Notes under the pieces: generated by a model
Told to the model about the DNA's origin: nothing
The model's input: only the letters and a program-made list of their open reading frames with translations
Database searches by the model: none
In this document: piece after piece, positions 1-9,300 of the stretch
Position numbering within the stretch: position 1 is the first letter of the stretch
Layout of the letters: each line of letters begins with the position of its first letter
Program-made: the position numbers and the translations under genes
From: Chlamydomonas sphaeroides
Lineage: Eukaryota; Chlorophyta; Chlorophyceae; Chlamydomonadales; Chlamydomonadaceae
Length of the DNA stretch: 30,067 nt
Reading direction: 5' to 3'
Assembly (NCBI GenBank): GCA_001662425.1
Contig: BDDC01000343.1
Location: 1 to 30,067 of the forward strand

Positions 1-1
1 G

Positions 2-154
2 GGCAGCTTCCTGGGAGTCATGTCCAACGTCCTCTGCGGCGGCGGCGAGCAGGGCGTGGGCGGCTGCGTGGCCTGGCGAGCACCCAGCGCCGCAGCGCTG
101 ATGCCCTGCCGCGCCGCGGCCTGGGTGGCGTGCGCGGGGGCGCGGAGCCGATAG
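2..154 (+). CDS. Possible terminal exon of an upstream gene (partial)
   Basis: Frame 2 is open from the window edge to a TAG at 152-154. It reads GSFLGVMSNVLCGGGEQ..., then an Ala/Cys/Arg-rich tail. Codons end mostly in C or G (TTC, GTC, TCC, AAC, CTC, TGC, GGC), like the recognised exons in this window. No domain is recognised and no start is visible, so this would be the 3' end of a gene lying to the left. The opposite strand is also open across part of this GC-rich stretch, so direction is uncertain. Confidence 0.3.
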   Translation, partial: GSFLGVMSNVLCGGGEQGVGGCVAWRAPSAAALMPCRAAAWVACAGARSR

Positions 155-839
155 GAGCCGTCGCGATACGGCGCCAAGCAGCGCACATTAGATTTGAAGT
201 TGCGCGTTTGGTGCACGCACAGGCGCAGGTATGTCATAATAAACTCACTAGGCAAGGCCCGTCTTCCCGAGGAACCGCCGGGTTGCTGTGCTCTCTTGCT
301 TGCCAACAAGGGGTCCCATAGGCCAGGGGCCGACTTGGTGCCGACTTTGAGGGTATGTGCGCCCCCTGATATGCGTGTTCAATGCAATGTGTCCATCTAA
401 CCCCTTGCACGGCTGCCATTCTTCTTTTTGCTGTAGTGTTTGCGTCAGCGCGCCGCACAGGTGCGCCGGCAAACCTACGTAGCTGTCGTGAGCTGGCAGC
501 GATGTGTCACTAGACCTTGACGAGCCCAGGAGGGGCCCTGCCTACCTCCACGGCGAGCCCTGGGTGATGTTGGTATCGTTCCTAGCTAGTACGTACGTAG
601 CTGTCTGCAGGTTGTGTGGCAAAGCGGATCTTGCAGTCGTGCATCACACAGTGTGTGCATGTGTGTCTGTCTGTGCAGTGCGATGTCCGGAGTAGTACGG
701 TCCGGCGAGGCGGGTGGATTAGTAGTGCTGGAAGGCACGCCGCCTCGCCATGTTCGGAAAACTTTGCTGGGCCGGCACTGCAAGGCACCCGCTGTGAATG
801 AAGCAAGTTAATTGCTGCTGTGAACGCCAGCTGGCACTG
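155..839. other. No gene recognised
   Basis: Nothing with a recognisable domain or convincing exon was found here. An 11-base direct repeat, ACGTAGCTGTC, occurs near 477 and again near 595. A short TG-rich patch lies at about 651-676. The overlapping open frames have mixed codon use and look like chance ORFs. Confidence 0.5.
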
Positions 840-1440
840 CTTAAATGGTGGAGGGGAGCAGGGTGTGCTGTATGTTGCCCTTTTCCCTCTTGTTCTGCGG
901 TGTGCCTGGGCATACCCGGGCTGGTTGGCCTTGCTTTTTGGTATGGTGGATATGACCAGGATGTATGGCGGGGGCCGGGCGCAGCTTATTTGTGTGCAGC
1001 CCGTCGGGCACTTCGCCTGGGCTGAAGCACCATGCTGGGGGGCGGTTGCCCGAGACTGGGGAATGCAATGTGGTCGAAGACGCACGGTGGCGTCCATGAC
1101 CATGCATGTAACACCCGTCATTCGTGCCCAGCTAGCGCCAGGGCCCTGGCGCGCGATGAGCTGTGCCGCCATATTGTGCCAGAGTGTGGATAGGGCCTGC
1201 ACTTTCCTGTGCCGACATACAGCCGCCCAGGATGTGGGCGGTGGAGTCCGGGCCGCACAATGGGCAGTGCGCAGGCACGCGCTCGCCCGTCTTGGGTGGA
1301 TGAAACGTCCGTCCCCGGATATTAATGCCAAACAACTAACAAGTGTTGCGTTCCAGAGCAGGCCGACGTGGCTGACCAGGATGCATTTGATGCAGGTCAC
1401 GGTGTACCGCGACCCTCTGCTGCGGCGGTTATCAAGCAAA
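840..1440 (-). mobile_element. Decayed LINE (non-LTR retrotransposon) C-terminal relic
   Basis: Read on the minus strand, this stretch encodes a frameshifted C-terminus of a LINE polyprotein. The clearest part lies at about 1235-1285 and reads HCPLCGPDSTAHILGGC. This is a CCHC zinc-binding motif (C-x2-C-x6-H-x4-C) of the kind that follows the reverse transcriptase domain in L1-type elements of green algae. Further pieces lie downstream in other frames: a block containing GCYMHGHGRHRA, then NRPPAWCFSPGEVPDGL, then LRP and ILVIS-like pieces. This order matches what follows the zinc motif in volvocine LINEs. Stops and at least two frame changes interrupt it, so it is a fossil. No intact reverse transcriptase domain, poly-A tail or target duplication was found. 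Confidence 0.6.
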
Positions 1441-1872
1441 TTTGTGAAGTAGTGTGTGTAGGGAGTGTGTAAAGTAGTGCACGAATAGCAACAAAGCACG
1501 AGGTCCATCCAGGGGGATGGAGCACGTCAAGCAGCAATCGCCTTATGCTTGGTGGTATGTTTGTGTACCCTCCGCGGACCTCGACACTACTGATGAGCAG
1601 CTTGGCAGCAGCCCGCCGCCGCTGCAGGTCGCTGGTGTATGTATGTGACACGTCCGGCTGTTGGCTGGGTTCCTTGGAGCCGGCGTGCTTCGCACCGCTG
1701 TCAAGAAAAGAAAGAACAGGATACAGTGCTGGGTCGATGGAAACGTGGTTTGGAGTTTCTTTGTTCTTGTTTTCAAGTGGGTGTTGAGGAAAAGTAAGGT
1801 GGTCCCGATATATGTTTTCAAGTACAATCCCTCAATTTGAAGAAGCCAGAGCCCACACAAAACACATACAAG
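1441..1872. other. No gene recognised
   Basis: The stretch between the LINE relic and the next coding relic shows no recognisable protein. The 1700-1870 part is A/T-richer than its surroundings and resembles untranslated or retroelement tail sequence. TGTAA occurs on the plus strand near 1467, but no gene is placed in front of it. Confidence 0.4.
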
Positions 1873-2023
1873 ATGGTGTCCGCCACTGCTTCTGCCTTTG
1901 ACATTGAGCCCGCAGGGACGCATGCATATGTCTCAGAGCTGACGCGGGAGCCCGCCCTCAAGAAGTAGATCATCTCAAAGACCTTTAATGGCCGCCTTCT
2001 TGACAGACTACTCATTGTTGAGC

Positions 2024-2028
2024 TTACA
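2024..2028 (-). terminator. Candidate TGTAA polyadenylation signal
   Basis: On the minus strand this reads TGTAA, the usual polyadenylation signal of volvocine algae. It is the first such site downstream of the metalloprotease stop at 3323, about 1.3 kb away. It is only a weak assignment: that gap is long, and the region also holds repeat and relic sequence. Confidence 0.2.
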
Positions 2029-2146
2029 GGCTACTCTAAGGCCCCGTTAATGGAGAGCGAGCCTTGTTGCCTGGCTTCACATCCAGGCGGAGCATGAGCA
2101 GAAGGTGACGGCCTCCATCATGGAGGCTGCGTGCCTGCGTGCACTC

Positions 2147-2231
2147 GAGCTATGAGCGGCTGCCCATCGGTCACTTTTCGTGCGCGTGGGCAGGCGGATT
2201 GTGGCCCACATTTAGATGGCGTGGGCACCCC
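2147..2231 (+). repeat. Left arm of an ~85-bp inverted repeat
   Basis: This arm, beginning GAGCTATGAGCGGCTGCCCA and ending GTGGGCACCCC, is the reverse complement of 2405-2493. Only three substitutions and a 4-base indel (extra ATAT in the right arm) separate them. The 173-bp spacer looks coding-like. The arm could be a terminal inverted repeat of a small foldback/MITE-type element, or one of two copies of a short element inserted in opposite directions. Confidence 0.85.
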
Positions 2232-2404
2232 GGTGTCTCGTCGGCGTTCTTCGTGCACCTGCCGGTCGCCATGGCGGCCCGCCAAACCGTGCTGGAGAGC
2301 CACGCTGCAGCCGTGAGGGGAGCCATTGAGGAGCAGGCGGCAGCCTGCCAATGCCCCAAGTGCCGCACACAGGGACCACACATAACCAGACGTGTAGTCA
2401 AGGT

Positions 2405-2493
2405 GGGGTGCCCACGCCACCTAAATGTGGGCCACAATCCGCCTGCCCACACGCACGAAAAGCGACCGATGGGCAGCCGCTCATATATAGCTC
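2405..2493 (-). repeat. Right arm of the ~85-bp inverted repeat
   Basis: Inverted partner of 2147-2231. Its outer end is CTCATATATAGCTC. High identity between the arms implies a recent origin or gene conversion. No clear target-site duplication is seen, because the outermost bases are themselves part of the shared sequence. Confidence 0.85.
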
Positions 2494-3322
2494 TGCAGGG
2501 CTGTGGCTTGTGCGGGCAGGGCTAGAAGGGTGGCCGTGGGCTCTGCGTCGTCCCGCGTCTCCTCCGCCCAGCTGGGCGAGGGCCCAGTGCATGGCATCGA
2601 CGCAGGCTTTGAGTCGTGCCGGGGTGGGCGATGGCCAGGCCCCGGCCGGTGTGCTTGTGCATGTCATAGCGTGTTCCGAACAGCTGGTCGAGTTTGTAGG
2701 GCGAGTAGCTAGTACACGGCAGTGCATGTGCTGACGTTGATGGGGGATGCATACCTCTCCACCACTGTACGGGACTGCGCGGCGCCGCCGGGGCCCAGCA
2801 GCATGGCATTCTGCAGCTTGCGGGCTGCAATGAAGGGCCCGGCCAATGAGGTCCGGCGGGCGGGCTGCCAGGCTCTACCAGGCCCCCGCACGCAAGGCGC
2901 GGCATGAGTGGTGCCGGTGCGGCAGGCACGAAAGCCATTGCATGATGATCCTCGTCAGGCTTGAAGTTAACTGGGGAGAAACCCCAAACGCTGCAAGGCT
3001 ACACCTACATGGAACCCTATGTGGCCTCGCCCATTGCCGGGCAAACAGCACACACATCCTCCAAGTCCGGTGCAGGTTGTGCAATCCAATCATGGCATGC
3101 CAGCCAACCAGGCGGAAGGGGCCACCGCACCACGCACCTGAGGCTGCACCGCTCCCCACAACACACCCGTGCTCGTAAGCGCGCTGCATTGACAGTGCAA
3201 CTGTAACCAGTGAAGCCCACACGACAGCCTCAGTTGCACCCACACCGCATTTGGGTGAACAGCACCGACGTTGCCCACGCGCAATGGCGCTCCTGCCACA
3301 CACTGGCACCATGCTTGCTCTC
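2494..3322. other. Downstream flank of the metalloprotease; no firm gene
   Basis: No PAN-type or other recognised domain was found here on either strand. Minus-strand segments at about 2770-2850 (ARKLQNAMLLGPGG...) and 2640-2710 (SPYKLDQLFGTRYDMHKH...) look protein-like but connect to nothing recognisable. They could be a relic or further exons of the protease gene. The protease's last exon contains a strong alternative donor (GTAAGA) at 3326, so continuation of that gene into this stretch cannot be excluded. Confidence 0.35.
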
Positions 3323-6300
3323 TTACGCATGGACCTGGAAGCAGGCTGCGGTGACTCGGCTGTTGGGCTCCGTGGCGCCGCAGCTGCCCGCCAGTCCCTT
3401 GAACCTGAGCACGCACTGGCCGGCGGCGGTGTGCACGAAGAAGAGGCAGCTGGAGCTGCCCTCGCACAGGCGGGCACATTCATCACGGGTGACACCCGTG
3501 CGCTGGAAGCCGCAGCTGCGGGGCGAGCAAGGGGAAACGGGTGGGAGGGCCGCAGGGGGCCGCAGGGGGCGGGTGAGGGCAGCGTGGGTTGCAGGGTGCA
3601 GTACAGGTCTGCAGTAATGGGCACGCAGCTCCAGCCAATTCGCTGGTGAACACGCAATGGCCCTAATGGCCCCCTTCAACCAGCATCGCCACGTGCACCA
3701 CACGCCCATACTCACGTGCCGATGGCCATGTTGACGTTATCACCCCTGGCGTCCCAGCCCTGGATGCAGTGGAATTTGTCTGCAAGGGGAGAGGGGCGGC
3801 AGAGTGAGGAGAAACGCTGTTGAGGGGCGGGGCCCAGGTTCCGGGCGGCTCACGACTGGCAACAGAATGCTGCTGCTGCACCAGCTGCAGTTGCGGGGGC
3901 TGATTGAAACAACGTGTATACGTTTGGGGTAGTGGTTCCCATCGCATCACGCTCAGGGATGCTAGGTTAGGAAGATGCAAGCTCACTCCAGTTGGCGCGC
4001 AACCAGCAGGTCTGGTCAATGCCTGCCACCCTGGCGCTGGAGCCATGGGGTCCGACCAGGGGGTCGGTCTTGAGGATGCATTCGCCAGCACGGGTGCGCA
4101 CGGAGAAGACGCAGCTGCACGGAGGGCAGGCGGGGGGTCAAGGGTGCAGGTTACTTCTGCCTGCCTCTTGCTTGGCTCACTCTGCTCCGGCAGTTGCCCC
4201 TCGCTCGTCGTTGCAACATAACAAGTAAGACAGCAAGGCGCTGATGCTGCAACGTGTTGAGAGACGGAGCTTGTCGGTAATATGCTGTTGCGGCTCCTCA
4301 CCTGGGGTTGTTCCAGCAGGCGTTGCGGCACGCGGTGTTGTCATTGGTCTGAAAAGAGGTGATGTCCGTGCCCTTCATGTCAACGCCGCTCATGCAGTTC
4401 CAGCTGGAACCTGCGGGCGGAGAGGGAAAGGCTCGCATCGGTGGGTACTTGAACAGGTAACAAGGGGGTGTCAGCTTCTTCGAAGCTAAAAAAGGGCGTA
4501 GCCCCTGACACGCTGTCAGGGAGCTGCCAGTGGGGTGCGTGGGGTGGCGGGTTTAGGGCCGCCGGCTGGGGCCAGCCCGTCTACTGGGGGAATGTGCTCG
4601 CTCCGTGCGCTCTGCACACCAGGTTCCTAGTGATTGCAGGGGCCAGCGGGCGGACTCGGACCGCAAGGGCAGGTGCAGGCGCCAGGGGGTAGGGCCGTAG
4701 GGTAGGGCTGGTAGGGTGAGGGGGGTTGGGGGGCGCGTCCCGAGTCCCCGAGTCCCCAAGCAACATCTCTGTGAAGGCGTGCGCAGTTCCCCAGTATCCA
4801 TCTGAGCACTCCAGGAAGCTGCGCGATGTATTGACTTTGTATTGGCTTGAAGGCGCTTACTTTCTGGAGCGTTCGTTGACTTTACCAAGCGAGACATGTG
4901 TTGCGAGCTTCGTCAGCGATTGTCGCGCCCTAGCATGGTTCAATATTGGTTTGTAGGTAGGTGACTATTCAGAGTGGCAACAGTCAACACGGTTTGCTCT
5001 GCGAGCGGGCCGGAGCGCACGTCAATCCCTCGCGTCACGAAAAAGAATCTGCTTGCCTGCCGCTCTATGCCCCGTAGCATGCATGGGATGCTTAAAGGAA
5101 TCGCGCGCCCGGAAGTGCAGGGGGAGGGGAAGGGGCCTACACCCAAAGAGCCATTGTGTATTGTACATTATAAGAGGCCTCAAATAAAATGATTGGGGGG
5201 CACAGGTTGCGACACAGGTCCAGATAGACCTGGGTAGTCAGCGGAATTCTTGTACAATTGAATTCCTGTACGCATTTCCTGTACGCACGCCACACACAAC
5301 TTAGCCCATATCTCAGCTTGAAGCATGACGCTGAGCCTCACCTTGGATGGTCTGGGTGGACGGCGCTGGAGGCGAGGACGGAGCCGGGCGCAGTGCGCAG
5401 GAAGGCAGGGTAGGGCCAACCGAGGACAAGTCAGGGACGGACACGCCCGCACGGGAATAGGCCGCAGCCTGCGGGGCTATGAGCCGGCACATCAGCAGCG
5501 TACTTCATTCCACCGTACCTAGCAGCTGACTCCACTGCCAAACCAGGGGTCTCCCCTGTGCCAAACTCACCTACAAAGCCTGGGCAGTCGGAGGAGTCAC
5601 TACTGTAGCGACACACGCGGACCTGCAAGACGTTGTTGGCAATGCCTGACGGGTTGGGAAAGGATGGATGATCCATAATGAAATAATATAAATAATATAA
5701 TAAATAAATAAAGCAGCATGAGAGCGGTGGGTGAGAATGCCCCACCGCCCGTACAGCGTGTACGTGTAGCGGCCATGTGGCACAGCTCAGTACATACGGC
5801 ACCCAGAATGCCGAACTGCGTGCTAATTGGAAGTGTACACTTCCAACATGTTGAGTGCAAAACATGGGCTCCACCGCGCCTGCCGCCGCGGCTTTCGCCC
5901 GCCGGCCCACCTCCAACATTCACCACCATCCGGTACGCTACCAAGTTCATGTAGGAGCCCGCGCCCAGAGAGGCGATGAAGGAATAGATGGGGTCGTTCC
6001 AGGACGCGTGGTCGCTGTCATAGGGTGCGATGCCACTGTGGATGCTGAGTCTCTGCGGGCGCCAGTTGGGGTGAATGGGCACAACACTGGCTCACCCAGG
6101 GCAATGCAGCCAGACAGCAAATGTTGTGCCACCGCATCCTGTGTCACAGCTTTTACAGCTTTACTGTAGCACCTGCTGTTGAACACGCTCATGATCATGC
6201 TATCATGATATTGTTTGTTGCCGTTGAGGCGGCATACAGATGCCCGTGCACTAGCTAGAAGTAGCTAGTAGAGGCGCTTATGCTACTTATGCGTCTAGTA

Positions 6301-9300
6301 GATAGATGGATGGTACCGCATGCATGGCCAGCAGCGGCGCTCACGTTGTTGAACTCGTCCGGCAGATTGGCGTCGCCGTTGGCCTTGACGCGGTATGACA
6401 GGTAGACGTTGCGGGAGGTGGTGCTGCGGGGGGTGGGACAGGGCGCGCAGGATCGATGGGCACGGTCATCCTGTCATCCAGCGACCGCAGCTTGATTGTG
6501 TAAAAGCCGCTCCGGATACTCCGGAGTTGCCCTTCTGGCTGCATGCATGCAATAGCTCGTTAAGCTCGTGTGTCAGATTAGAAGAGAGGCCACACGTATG
6601 AGAGCGGCCCAATGCTGCCCGACCCCAGCACGGCCCTGTCCCAGTGAGGTCTGACCCTGGCGGGTGCAGCCCGACCCAAGCATGGCAAACACACAGTGCG
6701 GCCTTCATAGTCAAGGCACCACCCGACAACACACCACGCACCCGCCAAGCAACATCTACAGCTCAATCGAGTCGCCTGCTATGCTGTTCCCAAAAAGAGA
6801 TGCTTATGCGCACCTGCTCCAGCTCCAGCCCGAGATCCAGTTGGGCGAGATCTTGATGTACGTGTCGGTGGGGCCGGTGCTGGTGGGGCTAAGGCTGACC
6901 CAGGGTGTCCACGTGCCAGTGGTGTTGAGGCCGGTGGTGGTTCTCGAGTAGGTTGCAGCGGGCGTGGGAGCCCACTGCAGCTTCCACAGCTCGGGGGCGG
7001 AGGGGCAGACGTCGCCAATGCCCATGCTGCGGGCCGGAGACGAGCCAGGCAGATGGGTGGAGCACAGAGATGGGCGTGGTTCAGAGCACTGTGTTGGGGT
7101 CTAAAATGGGCCAGCAGCCCCTTCAGTCTACTGTTAGGGTGGCACGACCACGCACAGCATGTCTAACCCAGGCACATAAATGCAAACTGTCAAATTCACG
7201 AAGCCATGACGCAGCGTGACTTACAAGGTGGAGGCGTCCTGGTACTCCCCGTCACGGTAATTGGATGTGGGCCGGTCGGGGCGGAAGGCGTGCAAGATCC
7301 CAAAGTTGTGGACCTGCAAGCAAGGATGAAGCCATGAACGATGAGCTAGCAGATACAGCGGCAGCAACTGGGTGTAAGCGACGCAAGTATTTGTAGGGGC
7401 ACGTCATGGCAGAGACGGCCAGCACCAGACGGGGCTACTTTCAAGGGTGCGGAATGTGTTTCATACTTGCACGCAGGGCAGCACGCACCAGCTTGCAAGG
7501 CAGCCGGCAGCACCATGCGCACGGCTTGGCGACCAAACCACACGCAATATGTACGAAATATCGATACACGCAGGACCAAGGGCACTGACCAGCTCGTGGG
7601 CGAGCGCACGGCGGCTGGTGCTGCTGGACTCGTGATACCATGAAAACATGGCGGCAGCACCACCAATGTTGCCCGCCGCCCCAAAGTCACAGGGGCCGTT
7701 GTTTGTCCACTTGTTCAAGGCTTGGGGCATGACCGCCAGGATGTTGGTGAAGGAGGCGGTGCCTGCGTGACGGGGTGGGCGTGCGTGCGGGGGCATTGGT
7801 GGGGCAGCGCGGCTTGTGCCCAGGACAATGTAGGATCCATACTGCACACGGGCGCGCAGCAGGGCAGCATGCATGGGGCAGCACGGGGACCCGTTATTAT
7901 GTTATACATACAGTACATATAATTTATATACGTATAGTACACGTAAAATATATATGTATGCATTTGGTATGCGTGACGTGGTGCAGTGCTACTTCCATAC
8001 ACCGGCTCATGCTTGGAGCTGTGACTGCTGGAGGCTAGTGCGGCCATTGCAGTTGGGTCCGATTGATTGCACAGGTCACGTGTGTGACGTAAGGGTGCCA
8101 GCAAAGCGCACTAGCCATAACTTACTGCCGATCTGCGCCTGTGCGGCGGTGATGGCTAGACTGATGATGTCATCCATGCCGTTTGGCCAGCACTTGTTCA
8201 TGATATTCCAGGTGCAATTGATGGTCACGTTGAGAAACTGCGGAGCAGGATGAGAGGCGGACGGGCATTGCGCCAGGGGCGAGAAGCACACAATATGGCC
8301 TACCTGGGCCAAGGCCCGGATTGCGGAGCACTTTGCAAAACAGCGTGTAGCGGCCTGGCGCGCTGCGAGCGCCCTAGGCCCGGGCCGGCGGCGGCCAGCG
8401 GGCACACATTGCAGCGCAGCGGCACGCATGCATGCTTGCCCGCAGCTAGGGCTTCGGTGTCGCCGCCGGCAAGCTGCTCTAGGGGGTAGGGCGAGAGCGA
8501 GGCACGGGGCCCTGGGCCAGCCCGGATGCTAGGCAGGATGGTGGGCATGGCAGGATGCTAGGCAGGATGGTGCACCTAGCTGCTGCCGTGCCGGTGGCTT
8601 GCTAGCATGGGCCTGCAATGGATGCATATGCCACTGGATTGGAGTCGCAACTACTCTGCAGTCAGTGCGACATGATTGTTCCTGCTGGCCCCCTGGATTG
8701 GAACAGTAATAAACCACTGGATTGGGCTTGCAGCTCCCGGTACACTAGTCTTAGACTAGCGTGATTTAAGGAGGTAGCGCCCTTTGGGGGTTGTGATGCA
8801 CTGTCCCCCGGATATTTGACTGATGATATGGGTTATCCTTTTCCACCCTACCTGGCACCCTCCTTGGCTATCCCATTTGCATTCACGGTGATGGGCTGCA
8901 CAGGGGGGAACTCCTCTCCCCCTGGACATCCAGTGGCCATGGGCCCATAGCTTCATTGGAATATGCCCTCTGGATTAGAACAGTAGTACGTAAACCACTG
9001 GATTGGGCTTGTAGCTCCCGGATTGGAACGGAACTAAACGGAAGCGTACAACGCTTTTCTGAAACCATGGACCCTGACTTGAAACGACCCGCACCGGATT
9101 ATAACGGCACACTTGTGGATTGGAAGGCCCCCACCCGGCCTGGATTGAGCCTGGACGCGCGTGCCCCTTGCAGGCCCGTACCACAAGGCGCGGCATAGGT
9201 GTTGAACTTCCCGCAACATGCCGGTGGCATTTGCTTCGTGCCTGGTCGTGGCCTGGTGCCCGATCATTTGGGCCGAACGGTATGTACGGTGAGGCGCATG

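Larger units (their letters stand above)
1873..2400 (+). pseudogene. Broken unknown coding relic
   Basis: A plus-strand frame starts at ATG 1873 and reads MVSATASAFDIEPAGTHAYV... to an in-frame TAG at 1966-1968. It continues in the same frame (IISKTFNGRLLDRLLIVELT...) to a TGA at 2095. A shifted frame then reads HIQAEHEQKVTASIMEAACL... up to about 2150, where the left arm of an inverted repeat begins. Past that arm, another protein-like segment reads FVHLPVAMAARQTVLESHAA..., followed by CQCPKC. The balanced amphipathic composition suggests these are pieces of one former protein broken by a stop, a frameshift and an inserted repeat arm. The family is not recognised. A mobile-element ORF is one possibility. 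Confidence 0.35.

Noticed and set aside
582..1508. 308-codon minus-strand ORF as an intact gene
   Set aside because: Its recognisable pieces belong to several frames of a decayed LINE; the single frame is only partly the coding one.
2640..2890. Further protease exons (minus strand)
   Set aside because: Protein-like pieces exist but show no PAN or protease similarity, and no phase-consistent splice from the GTAAGA donor at 3326 could be shown.
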